NCBI GenBank assembly: GCA_036925085.1
Contig: JAUPFP010000003.1
Location: 6,858,479-6,922,478 of the forward strand
DNA: 64,000 nt
Reading direction: 5' to 3'
Origin: Brachycybe producta
Taxonomy: Eukaryota; Arthropoda; Diplopoda; Playtdesmida; Andrognathidae
Both the position numbers and the translations under genes were made by a program. The notes under the pieces were generated by a model. It did no database searches and had not been told where the DNA came from. It worked only from the letters and a program-made list of their open reading frames with translations. This document shows, in pieces, positions 13,005 through 23,244 of the stretch (positions are counted from its first letter, which is position 1; every line of letters begins with the position of its first letter).

Positions 13005-14322
13005 TATATACAAAAGGGAAACTCTCGTGCGGCGCCTTTTAGGTTGCTGTGACAGAATTTCATGACCTTGAACTGAAAGCTTTTCTTATTTTAACCGGTT
13101 ACTTGATGGCCGCCATTTTGAAATTTATTACTATGTTTGGTTGTTTTGTGGTATTCATTTGATTAAATGGAAACATGAGGAAACAAATACAATTTTAAAT
13201 GTGAAAAATTTGAAGAAAAAATAATCAAAAAGAATCAAATTCAAATCGTTTTAATCTTAATTAATAAAAGTATATGTAATTAACATAAAATGATAAATGT
13301 AATTTTTTTATTCAGATTATTTTTTTAATAAATGTTATTTTAAAATTTAAGTTTTTATTTTTTTTTTAATAAATTTCAGTTTTTAATTTTGTTTTTAAAT
13401 TTCAGTTTTTAAATTTTAGTTTTTAAATTTTAGTTTTTAAATTTTAGTTTTTAAATTTTAGTTTTTAAATTTTAGTTTTTAAATTTTAGTTTTTAAATTT
13501 TAGTTTTTAAATTTTAGTTTTTAAATTTTAGTTTTTAAATTTTAGTTTTTAAATTTTAGTTTTTAAATTTTAGTTTTTAAATTTTAGTTTTTAAATTTTA
13601 GTTTTTAAATTTTAGTTTTTAAATTTTAGTTTTTAAATTTTAGTTTTTAAATTTTAGTTTTTAAATTTTAGTTTTTAAATTTTAGTTTTTAAATTTTAGT
13701 TTTTAAATTTTAGTTTTTAAATTTTAGTTTTTAAATTTTAGTTTTTAATTTTATTTTTAAATTTCAGTTTTAATTTTGTTTTTAAATTTCAGTTTTCAAT
13801 TTTAGTTTTTTATTTTATTTTTAAATTTTATTTTTAAATTTCAGTTTTTAATTTCGTTTTTCATTTTATTTTTAAATTTTAGTTTTTAATTTTATTTTTA
13901 AATTTCAGTTTTTAATTTTAGTTTTTAATTTTAGTTTTTAATTTTATTTTTAAATTTTAGTTTTTAATTTTATTTTTAAATTTCAGTTTTTAATTTTATT
14001 TTTAAATTTCAGTTTTATTATTATGTAAAATAAATGGAATGGAATAACATGGAAAATATGAAATTTTATAAAAACATTTTTAATTTAAAATTTTTCAACT
14101 TTTATAATTTAAAATTTTTTAACTTTTATATTTTTACAATTTGCCAACTTTTGAATCGTTGCTGTTGCCACAGATCAACACATAACAAAGAGTAATACAT
14201 TTCAAAATGGCGGCAGCTGTGTCACGACATAATAGCAACTAAAATTCTGGGGCGGCGCCGCACATGCGCAGAAAAATTCTGTCACAAGTTAATTGCTCAG
14301 TTTCCCTTCTGTATATCTCCTT
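13005..14322. mobile_element. Inverted-repeat (fold-back/MITE-like) element with internal satellite
   Basis: The left side contains ATATACAAAAGGGAAACT, and the right side contains its near-complement around 14305-14322. Further in, GGCCGCCATTTTGAAAT (about 13108) faces ATTTCAAAATGGCGGC (about 14199), and GACAGAATTT (about 13052) faces AAATTCTGTCAC (about 14275). The interior is AT-only satellite. There is no transposase, so it would be non-autonomous. Exact ends and target duplication were not determined. Confidence 0.5.
13403..13745. repeat. 14-bp tandem array, about 24 near-perfect copies
   Basis: The unit AGTTTTTAAATTTT is repeated about 24 times with almost no variation. It then decays into looser TTTTTAATTTTATTTTTAAATTTCAG units up to about 14015. 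Homogeneity in the core and decay at the right edge are typical of a satellite expanding by slippage or unequal exchange. Confidence 0.95.
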
Positions 14323-14939
14323 GTTCTGTGCCTACACTGTGGCCGCAACTGTCTCTATCCATCGCTCTTAATAGGCAAATAGAAATCGGGACGAACTGAC
14401 GAACGGCAATTTCTAATTGGTTTGACGTTAAAAAAGGCGGAGCACATGACGTCGGACTACATAACCAACCAATTAAAAGTTGCCTGTCGTCATACAAAGG
14501 GCGGAGCCAACTTGTGTCCGTCACGATTTCTAAATGCAAGTAATAAAGTTTACAGTTTCCCTTCTCATACAGGCCGGCCAGCTTCCTATACACTCTATAG
14601 AACTATAAATGGCCGCCGTTATGCACATTATTCCCTGTAGGAGGCGTCACTATTCAATGATGAGCAGACGATATCAGCTTAAAGAGTTGTTACAATTGAT
14701 TATTGCATACAAATTTCTGTAATTTAGTTGTAACATCTGAAAGCAAGAATGGTAAATGCTAAACGAAATACAAACTGAATGTAACAAGTAATAATTATAT
14801 GTACTGACTTGGTTTATATAATATTTATTAGTTTCTTAAAAATGTTGAAAAAGTTACAATTTCAATATGATCACTTCAGCAATAAAATTACAATGTAAAT
14901 CACTTTTAGACATTTTAGAAAAGTTAAATTTATTTTTAT

Positions 14940-15566
14940 TTAAATAGCGGTTTGTTTTATTAAAGAAAAAATTGTGAAAAAGAATAAAATTACAATTGTG
15001 ATAGTTTTCTTCCTAATGTTTTTTTTATAGAAAATCTTTTGTTTATCATACTTATCAGTTAGTGTTGCAGCATAATTTTTTAAATAAGCCTTGAGGAAAG
15101 AATTAACAATTACATTAGGCATTTTTGGGTGTGCTCCTCTGCAATCTATGGAGGGCATGTTTTACATGCTAGCCACGATTTGTGGAAGTCAAGGTTTGGC
15201 TGTATCATATCTGCTAATGTTTTTCGTAAATTTCTTCTTGGCAAGTTTTTAAAAGTCACTGATAGAAAAACATCAACAGCTGCAATAAAATTAATGAACT
15301 TTTTGTTGGGATATAGTAAACCTCCCGCAATCCTGTCCTCGGGTAAGTTCATGTACTGAACTGCCTGATGCTGGTGCAATAATTTGTTCTTCGCATGAAG
15401 CATACTGAACACGGTCATGAACAACTCTGGCTAAGTAACCAGTAACCATGGCAACTGTGGCAATTCTAATAGATGCATCAGGAAACCTTGAATGAAAACA
15501 ATTGATAATGCATGTCATTTGGGTGTACTTTCTGTAAATGTAAATTTTACATATGCTTATACACAC
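14940..15566 (-). pseudogene. Transposase C-terminal relic (DNA transposon), family uncertain
   Basis: Two overlapping minus-strand frames read as one broken protein. The order is VTGYLARVVHDRVQYASCEEQ, then LTRGQDCGRFTISQQKVH, then an alpha-helical segment AAVDVFLSVTFKNLPRR, and finally a Cys-containing end (LACKTCPP). The layout, GYLAR followed by paired Cys, L....GG(R)...S and a C-terminal Cys/His cluster, recalls the C-termini of THAP/P-element-like and related transposases. At least one frameshift (around 15300-15420) makes it non-functional. Confidence 0.35.
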
Positions 15567-16616
15567 TGGGAGAAAGCTGAATTTTCTGAAGGTATTCTTG
15601 TCAAATATCTAGACAACTTTCAGTATCAGGAGAATACAGTTTTTCACTTGCCAAATGTTGTTTCGAAGGAAACAATTCTGATAAAGATGGACATGATACA
15701 TTAGCTGCGTTTGATGGGGCAATCATTTACACCTTCAAAATTTTCTCAACACTTTGAATGACACCTGAAATTAGCAATGTTTAAATGGTTAATGTAAATT
15801 AATGAAAATTAATATTTCTATTTATTTTGCTAAGGAAATCAGCTTTATTATTTCGTCCAGGCACTAAGGCATGTAATACCTAGTACACACAAGATAATTT
15901 AAATGCATTTAAATAATAAACGTGTTCTACAGAGCCCTGTGAAGGGCAACAAACAATATGTCGTCGAATTCAATTTCTTCAGTTAATAATCTCAAAATAT
16001 TGAGTTAATACTTAAATATAATATAGAAACCATTGACAAAATATTGATTTAGAATTTCAATTTAAAATAATAATAAAGTCAATTTGTATTTATTTCATGT
16101 CCTTAACTGGACTCCGTATAATTCACCTGAACCCATTTAATTTCAATTCATTTAACTCATGTGTGTACAAGGTATAAGGCATAATATAGAATATCCTGAT
16201 TGTAGCCTATGGTATTTTCTATCATTGATAGCCAGCGCCACCAAGTGGTAAAAATATAGAAATAGCGGCCATTTTATTTTAAACTATTTTGTAAGTGGGC
16301 CGGCCTGTATTATAGGAGGCTTCTAGACTCTATAATATTATATATTATAGTTCTCTGCCTTCTCTGTTCTCAGTGTTCTGTGCTTCCCCCCTCCCCATAC
16401 TGTGTGTTGGACATCTATCTCAAGAACATCAAAGAAGCTTACCCTGCTCAGAGATTGAGTTTATGTTTTCTTGTGTATTAGCTGTAGTCACACATGTAGG
16501 CTAATTTCTGTTTTAAATTTTTAATTAATCTCAATTCAACTTACAGCTTTACGTACCTTTATGTATCGACTCTTATAGCTCATTGCACAAAAAAGGCTAT
16601 TATAATAAATACTGAA
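15567..16616. other. Region upstream of TRAPPC1
   Basis: AT-rich and without an ORF of note. From about 16300 a C/T-rich segment (TTCTCTGCCTTCTCTG, CTTCCCCCCTCCCC) lies 200-300 bp ahead of the TRAPPC1 start codon. It is the likely position of promoter and 5' UTR, although no TATA box at a convincing distance was chosen. Confidence 0.4.
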
Positions 16617-18799
16617 ATGACAGTTTTTAACTTCTACCTGTTTGATCGGAATGGTATTCTTCTTTACTATAACGAGTGGAACCGTCGAAAACAAAGTAAA
16701 ATGCCTCAATCGGAGGTATGTTAACTCAAGTATTCTTTCTACAAGTTCTATCTAGTACTAGCTGCTAACTGGCAACGTTAGGTCCGCTTCACACGGACCA
16801 TTTTGTAGCGCTTTTTTTTTGGTACGGCTATGGGGATTGATGCGGCTTGTTTCGAAGTTCAAACTAAACACTATTGAAAACACAGACAGCAAGACGCACT
16901 TGTTTGCTCCGCCCTTTTATGAGCGTCATCAATTTCTAATTGGCGTCTTACTTGGTCTGATCTCACATACCCCGCCCTTTTCAATTTCTAATTGGTTTAT
17001 ATTTGGTCTGACGCTCATAAAAAGGCGGGGCCAACAAAATTTTACTGCTTGGTTGGAAGCCTGTGTCAGTGCTTGCCCATGGTATGACGTTTATTCTACT
17101 GTATTCAATGACAAACAAGTGGTGGTCGCCACTTGTGGCAAGTCTCCATCACTTATCGCCACTTGGCGTTTGCCTCGTGTGAACAACATTGTTGTAGTAG
17201 TCTGCTACAGCGACTTTATGTGGCCCTAGAATAGGTGAAAATGTTCTATGGCCTGCTTCACACGAACCATTTTGGAGTCGACTTGTTGCCAAACCGACCT
17301 GTGGTTCGAAAGTAGTCATAGTATTGTTAAGTGAACTGGAAAAAGGTTAACTAGCATGGTCGGTTTTGGTAACAAGTTGACTACATGTTGGCCTTTTTCA
17401 CTTAGGCGGTGGAGTTCGATAGGTTGGGTCGAAGCCTCGAAGGTGCACAATAATGTGAAAGAGCTGTACAACATTAGGCTGGATTCACATGGACCACACT
17501 TGGTTGTGCCACATTTATGTGGTCGTTTTAGCAGATCATTGATTAGTAATAATTACATAGGGTTGTTCACAAAAGGCGACGTCACTGTTTTTTTGCGCCA
17601 CGGTGGTGATGAGTGATTGAGTCCAACAACAAGTGGCAACCTCAGTGGTAACTTTTTAGTTAGTGATGAATCAATGATGGTCATACTAGTGGTATGACGT
17701 GTGAAGTGTTTAATTTTAATAATAAAACCGAAATACTGTATTAAACCAATAATCCCCATACAAAAATAGCTGTCGACGAGTGGCTAACACCGTCTGCCCT
17801 TGAACTAATTACACGAAAAGTGAAAATTAATGGATTATTTTTTTCGTGTTCAAAAATTAAAATATTATTTAAAACTTACACGTTGACCAGTAATTTTAGA
17901 TTTCATATATCTCTGTGTAACGGTAGACCAAAAGGCTACTATAATTTTACTGATTGTTAAAGGAAGGGTTAGCAATAAACCCTAAAGAAAGATTGCACTG
18001 ACTCTTAAGGTGGCCATCCACGATGGGATCTTCACTGACACGGATCTCATTTCTTATTAGTCCATATCCGTTCCTTTTTTAGTTATTGACGTACGGATGA
18101 GATCTGACGGATCCTAAGAGGTTTTTCGAATACATTTTTTTTCGTTTGTCAGCCTGTTGCCACTATGTTGTTAGTAATTCAGGAAATGTTACCACAGAAA
18201 GTCTGAAAGAAGTAAAGTTTATTATAGTGACTTCAGTTTTGCCACCCAGATAACAGAATGTGTCCATTATCCAACGTCCGGCTTAACCGTGACAACTTTG
18301 AATATTAACTAATGTACCATCTTTTGCAGGAGGCAAAGTTGCTGTATGGAATGTTGTTCTCCCTGAAGTCGTTTGTTGCTAAGATCTCCCAACTGGACAG
18401 GTGAGAAACTATGTTTCATTTTAAAATATATTCTTTGAAAGCTCTTTTTATGTTTTTTTTAGCAAAGACATAAGTTTATCATTTAAAACGAGCAAATATC
18501 GTCTGAATTTTTACGAGACACCTTCTGGTCTCAAATTTGTACTCAACACAGATTTGTATGTGACGAACGGAAAGGAATTACTGCACGAAATATATAACAA
18601 AGTATGAAGATACGGATTTACATTTTTTTAAAAATTAATTTGTGTCTATTGTTTTGTTTTTTGTATGTAGATTTATGTTGAATATGTAGTCAAGAACCCA
18701 TTGTGCGACCTTGGAGAATCTATCACTAGCGAACTATTTGGAACAAAGTTAGATGAATTTGTGCGTCTTTCATCTGCATTTACTTTGAAGATCACTTAA
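16617..18799 (+). CDS. TRAPPC1: TRAPPC1 (BET5) homologue, four exons
   Basis: This is the trafficking protein particle complex subunit 1, a longin-like small subunit of the TRAPP core that acts as exchange factor for Rab1/Ypt1 in ER-Golgi transport. Coding exons are 16617-16715, 18330-18400, 18463-18601 and 18671-18799. All introns are GT-AG (donors GTATGT, GTGAGA, GTATGA; acceptors TTTTGCAG, TTTTTTAG, GTATGTAG). Joined, they give 145 codons plus a TAA stop, the usual length of the family. Diagnostic stretches are [13 protein letters not shown] at the start, [13 protein letters not shown] in exon 2, YETPSG and LNTDLY in exon 3, and [11 protein letters not shown] in exon 4, which follow TRAPPC1 in order. 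The first Met is the family start. Intron 1 (1.6 kb) holds repeated GCTTCACACGGACCA-like words. No frame damage was seen, so the gene looks functional. Confidence 0.93.
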
Positions 18800-20604
18800 A
18801 TATATTTACTAGTAAAGGGAATTCTTAAAATATTTATATGGTTCATTGGATCATTGTCTGTCTGAGTTTATTATGATTTATAAAAACTAGCAGTGCAGTT
18901 CATTGGGGGTGTTACGTGGCTATCAGCATGAATGAGATTAGGTATGGTAAAATACATGTACCTGGAGCCTATAGCACAACCTCTACAAGTCCAAGAAGTC
19001 TACAACTTGTAGATGTATAGCTTGCATACACAAACACCCATAACACAAACTGAGCAATGAGACTTGTAAAAATGAATGTAATTTCTACAATTGTAAATGC
19101 ATTTTACTAAACTTATTACTATTGTAACACGTTCTTTTTTTCAGATGTCGATTTGTATTATATTTATTAATATCTTAAAATGTAAATTAAAAAAAAATTC
19201 AGTTAAGATGAGAAAATTGCTTGTTTTTTTGTAATTTACATTTAAGTTTAAAATTTAATTTTATGGTGGTTTTCCACCAAGCCAATGTAAACCAATGTGC
19301 AATTTTTGTTCAGCTGGCAAACTAAATTCTATTAAGTTTATTTTGAATTGTAATGTACTGTACATGTTATTTCAGAAACGTCACTTAGATGGCACTCGCG
19401 ACGCTAATTCTTATTATTGTGGGGTTAGAAAACATGTTTTTAAAAATATATGTATATGTATGTCATAATTAAGAAAAGAATTATCCTACCTTCACAGCCT
19501 GTTGAAATTCCAATAAAATATCCACCAGAGGCGAAAAACTAGCAACCATTTATATGACGGGAAAACTTTTCATTGGATCATTATTTATGTTTTTTTTTGC
19601 AGGCGACCCAACGTAAAAACAAATTTACCAGAGAAGTACAGTTCGAAGGGCTACTGAGTTGTACTTTTACTCTTGTGAGGGTGTAATCAGAATACAACAT
19701 GTTATCAAAGTAAGTTCATTTTCTTTTCTTAATCGTGACATACCTTTTATATTTTAATTAAAACGTTCGAAATATTTTTTTAATAACTTAGCAATATACG
19801 TTTTTAACTATGCAAGTGCCACCTATGTCACATTGCTGGACCAACTTGATTTATCTTCCCTTAACTTAAAAGGCATTTAATCTGGCAAACATGTTATTTG
19901 GCAGGCACCTGTATGGCTGTCTTATGCGTACAGATTTGATCATCAGTCTTGATCATCTACCAACATCCACATTTCACAATATTATACCATGTACAGTGTA
20001 CACAAGAAAGTCCTAGGAACAAGAACTAATACCAAACCAACATGCACTGTATTTTGCATAGCAGAAACACTTGCAAAAACTATTTACCCAGGGTCTTACG
20101 CTTGTAGATAAATGTTAACACTTGATGAGGTTTCTGTAACACGACTTACAAGTTAATGTTTGTATTACAGAATTAGTCTACAAGAGTGGATTTTCACTTG
20201 TAGCTACAAGTGTACTTGTGTTACAGTACATATACAAGTATAACTGTTTATAACAACATGTAGGGCTTGTACTGTAGCTGTTGTGTTATGCAGCCTTGGT
20301 ATATTCGTTTTCGTTTAGGGCCTTCATTCATTCGTTTTGCACGGTTATTTTTGAATTGTCATTTAAACTACAACAATACATGTAGACACACACCTTAATC
20401 TTACAGAAATACATGTACAAACAATGTAATTTTTTCCCTTCATGTATTTTTATGGGTAACTAATTCTAAATTAGTTACTCATAAAAATACAAAAAAATAC
20501 AACATCCACTTTAATGAATATGGAATGGATATGGAATATATATGAAATGGATATACTATATTGCAATACAATAATTTTATAATTCATTTAAAAATACATC
20601 TCAA
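18800..20604. other. Downstream of TRAPPC1: AT-rich, no gene assigned
   Basis: No clear poly(A) signal was singled out. A possible small exon lies near 19602-19709: acceptor TTTTTTTTGCAG before 19602, an ATG in the phrase CAACATGTTATCAAAG, then donor GTAAGT. It could be a first exon of the gene interrupted by the provirus, but there is no independent support. A hairpin occurs at 20443-20490. Confidence 0.4.
20443..20490. repeat. AT-rich hairpin
   Basis: The left arm GTATTTTTATGGGTAACTAA and the right arm TTAGTTACTCATAAAAATAC pair with one mismatch across a short loop. The structure would be cruciform-forming; no RNA gene is implied. Confidence 0.75.
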
Positions 20605-21025
20605 GTGAAATTCATCAAAGAAAAATGTTTCTTCATAGTTCTACTAATAATACTGACTATCTATGACCATCGTGGCCATGCGATGAGCCATGAACGTGAT
20701 CGGACTAAAAAAAATTGTTTGATTTATGGTGCACTTACACATACCACAGGGGAAAAAGGTGAGAATTTTCTAGATGAAACTTTCATCCAACTGGGGACTT
20801 CGAACATCTATGCCAATAGTTGTGCCAAGCCAATTTATTTTTCTAAAGACATCAACAACATCCTCTACAGCAAAATTCGAACTAAAGCGGTGCAGAATAT
20901 GCTGGTAATCATTAATACTTTAAAATTACTTCCAAACACCACTGGGCCTCTGACGGTGACCATAATTAATGGCTTTAAAAGTCCAATTATCATTCCAGTG
21001 TATGCACATTATATTCAACTGTATG
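20605..21025 (+). pseudogene. Signal-peptide ORF interrupted by the provirus, function unknown
   Basis: An ATG-started frame encodes an N-terminal signal peptide (basic start, hydrophobic residues about 9-18, FFIVLLIILTI) and then about 115 residues with one predicted N-glycosylation site (NTTG) and no domain that I recognise. The LTR begins at 21026 inside the frame. Across the empty site, one copy of TATG joins to ACAGCC-type sequence at 33094 and reaches a stop within about five codons. The insertion therefore hits the extreme C-terminus only. It may still be a coding exon of an unknown secreted protein, or a chance ORF. Confidence 0.4.
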
Positions 21026-21697
21026 TGTTACCTGTAGAATTCAGGTAACAAAATCTCACACTTTTTATTTTTTATTTTTGTGTAGAAATATAATACATAA
21101 ACCAGTTCCTCCTCTTTCCCCCCCTTTTTTGTTTTTACCCAAACAAACACACAAAAGAAAAAACCGCCACTTGAAAGAAATAGGCCTATCCAAAACCTTA
21201 CTGTAGGCTAAACATAAAGTTTTAAAAGCAAAAATGCTCCCCTCTCAAAAACTTATAAAGAAACAAAATTCTCCCCTATTTAAACTTAAAAAATCCCATT
21301 TATTACCCCTCCTTAAAATTCATTCTGCTTCTTAACTTCATTATATAACCCCTGTTGACTTTTATCCCCCTTCCTCTTCTCTTGAAAATACCCAGACATG
21401 AGAACTGTCTGGAGAATGAGGAAACAAACAAAATTCCCCCCTCACAGCCCTAGGCCATCTAGCAACCCAAACAAACAAGACCAAAACAGCCAAGTTCATA
21501 CAAAAAACCCAGACAGGAAGAAAAAAATAAAAAATAATTTTTTGTATGTGTATGATGAAGAAACATGTAGAATCTATGCCCCAACATAGATCTTGCATGG
21601 TTCTTTATGTATTTTAATATGTATGTGTCTACAAATTATGTAAATTAACCATTAACCAATGGGAAGCCTCCAGTGCAAGCCTATGAAGGCCATTTCC

Positions 21698-21704
21698 TAT
21701 AAAA
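21698..21704 (+). promoter_or_regulatory. TATA box of the 5' LTR
   Basis: TATAAAA in the context TTTCCTATAAAATGG. Transcription would start about 25-32 bases downstream, near 21728-21738, making everything before it U3. The same box is present in the 3' LTR. Confidence 0.65.
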
Positions 21705-21790
21705 TGGCCAAAAGTTGGCTCAGAAATTATTAGGACTTTGGCTTTTCAGCCATCTACACTGGAGACTTCTCAGCAGTGAATCTTCTACTA

Positions 21791-21797
21791 GGTAAGA
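21791..21797 (+). promoter_or_regulatory. Strong splice donor in the transcribed part of the LTR
   Basis: The context CTAG/GTAAGAG is a near-consensus 5' splice site about 60 bases downstream of the inferred start site, ahead of any ATG. Retroviruses use such a leader donor to make env and accessory mRNAs. The matching acceptor was not fixed; TTTTTTACAG ending at 28305 is a good acceptor but lies beyond the first env ATGs. In the 3' LTR copy the donor could splice into downstream host sequence. Confidence 0.5.
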
Positions 21798-21842
21798 GTA
21801 TTTGAAGGAGACACATATCTGAGCACTGGTTTCCAAATCACT

Positions 21843-22110
21843 GGAGTACTGTGGTTCAGACTGTGTCTAATCAAAATATTGCTTAACTACCTTGAGAAAG
21901 GATAGCTAAACTGATTTTTTGCAGTCTACAATTGGGGTACTATGGTGCTAAAAGTTTCCTTTCCTTTGGAGTACTGTTAGGCCTAAAAGTTTCCATTTGG
22001 AGTACTATAGAAACTATTGGTTTCCAATTATTTGGAGTACTGTAGTGACTATTGGTTTCCATACTTTGGAGTACTGTAGGACTTATTGGTTTCCAAGTTA
22101 GGAGTACTGT
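21843..22110 (+). promoter_or_regulatory. Seven GGAGTACTGT boxes, roughly 34 bp apart
   Basis: Copies of GGRGTACTRT start at 21843, 21934, 21968, 21999, 22034, 22068 and 22101. The last six are spaced 34, 31, 35, 34 and 33 bp, and between boxes recurs TTGGTTTCCA. The array lies downstream of the TATA box and is repeated in the 3' LTR. A phased array of one motif suggests binding sites for a host DNA- or RNA-binding protein, comparable in arrangement to the Su(Hw) insulator array of Drosophila gypsy, though the motif is different. Confidence 0.7.
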
Positions 22111-22625
22111 AGCTCCAAGGGTTCCCAGTGAGGAACTATAAAGAAAAATCAGTTTGGCTAGTGTGGAGGATTCTACATCATCATGGATTTCTATATGTGG
22201 ATTACATTTTATATGTAAGTGTTATATGTATTTTCTTTTACTATTATTTTTATTTTTTATTGACAATATTTAGCTTTTTATACTTTTATTTCATTTTAAT
22301 GGTCATATTACTCATAGCCTTATTTTTCATTTTCTACACATTTTTTCAAATATTATAAACATGTAATTTCTCAAACCCAATTTTTAAGTTAATCTTATTG
22401 TAATATCAATTTTTGTTTAATTGATTAACCCTATGAAAAAATTCCTAAAATAATCCTTTTATAATATTTTGGTAAAGGTCATGTTAATCCCCATTTATGT
22501 TTATATGAATTAAAATAAAATATTCTTTAACTTAAATAAAATTTGAGTCAATTTGATTTATTTTTTATGGGCCTTCATTGACCCCGAACCTTAAGTCAAA
22601 ATTAACTTCAGTTGGTTATTTTCAA

Positions 22626-22631
22626 CAATAA
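22626..22631 (+). terminator. Polyadenylation signal in the LTR
   Basis: AATAAA in CAACAATAAAGC lies about 30 bases from the LTR end. The equivalent site in the 3' LTR would end the genomic RNA. If it is used, R is very long (about 0.9 kb) and U5 very short; upstream AATAAA sequences near 22513 and 22535 are alternatives. Confidence 0.5.
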
Positions 22632-22661
22632 AGCTATACAGCCGGAAAACAACCAACAAAA

Positions 22662-22680
22662 TGGCGCAGTCGACAGGATC
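22662..22680 (+). other. Primer-binding site, tRNA-Ser-like
   Basis: TGGCGCAGTCGACAGGATC starts three bases after the LTR end. It has the form of the serine-tRNA-complementary sites of the errantiviruses 17.6 and 297 (TGGCGCAGTCGG.AGGAT), with about one or two differences. The tRNA identity is inferred from family knowledge, not from a tRNA gene in this window. Confidence 0.75.
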
Positions 22681-22750
22681 TTAAATTTTTTTTTTGGAAG
22701 AACTAAATTAAATCAAATTGACTCTGACCCTTTTATTTTACTAGTATATA

Positions 22751-23212
22751 ATGAATGATCCCTATCTAATTCCATGTCCTTTTAAGAAAAATCATTGTCT
22801 TATAAAAGCCACCAAGTACAACAGTCATTATATGAGATGCCAGTATAGCCCCCGAAATTTACCAACGGTCTGCCCCAGCTCCTCACCTTCTCAAAATTGG
22901 GTAAGCCAGCCTGTATTTAACCTTCCACCACCTATAGAAGATTGGGATAAAGAAATTCAAGAACAATTTGGGGTAGTTCAGGTTGTAGAACCCTATATTG
23001 ATGAACTCAGTCTAAAAGCCATTACTTGTTCTGAAAACTGGGAGGATGAAACCTACACTGAGGAAGATATCCGAAAACTAGAAGAAGAGGCCCGAGCAGC
23101 TCCCAAGTACAGAAGATTTGTAAATTCCAATGAACTGAGTTACATGACAAAAACCCAAAAAAGAGAATATATTGCAAGAATTAGTAATAGACCAGTAAGA
23201 CCAACTCAATAA
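22751..23212 (+). CDS. ORF0: GTSF1/Asterix-like CHHC zinc-finger protein
   Basis: 153 residues ahead of gag, a position where gypsy elements normally have no gene. Residues 9-30 form a CHHC zinc finger (C9-x5-H15-x10-H26-x3-C30; CPFKKNHCL...HYMRC), the fold of GTSF1/Asterix, U11-48K and TRM13. Residues 62-73 (IEDWDKEIQEQF) and 95-100 (ENWEDE) are tryptophans in acidic context. GTSF1 proteins bind PIWI proteins through such a C-terminal acidic Trp region and enable piRNA-guided cleavage or silencing. Only one finger is present, where GTSF1 has two. The C-terminus is basic (residues 118-153). It starts at the first ATG after the PBS and ends 32 bp before gag ATG. Function as a PIWI-pathway ligand or inhibitor is inference. 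The alternative is an RNA-binding CHHC protein unrelated to piRNAs. Confidence 0.75.
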   Translation: MNDPYLIPCPFKKNHCLIKATKYNSHYMRCQYSPRNLPTVCPSSSPSQNWVSQPVFNLPPPIEDWDKEIQEQFGVVQVVEPYIDELSLKAITCSENWEDETYTEEDIRKLEEEARAAPKYRRFVNSNELSYMTKTQKREYIARISNRPVRPTQ

Positions 23213-23244
23213 TACTTTGGAAATAAAACACCTCTTGTTTCATC

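Larger units (their letters stand above)
21026..22658 (+). repeat. 5' LTR of the provirus
   Basis: The boundaries are set by TG...CA ends, the flanking TATG duplication and the start of the primer-binding site three bases after the end. The first 25 bp contain a palindromic block (TTACCTG facing CAGGTAA). It holds a TATA box at 21698-21704, a splice donor at 21791/21792, a phased repeat array at 21843-22110 and an AATAAA at 22626-22631 close to the 3' end. At 1.6 kb it is long for the group. A diverged LTR of the same family lies at 36220-37720. Confidence 0.96.

Noticed and set aside
16819..17229. A 136-codon ORF on the plus strand
   Set aside because: Lies in intron 1 of TRAPPC1, covers inverted repeat-like words (AATTTCTAATTGG, AAAAAGGCGGGGCC) and has no protein-like features.
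21362..21598. ORFs within the LTRs (minus 21362-21598, plus 22128-22358 and their 3' LTR equivalents)
   Set aside because: They lie in U3/R/U5 regulatory sequence, are present in both LTRs simply by duplication, and encode low-complexity or hydrophobic strings.
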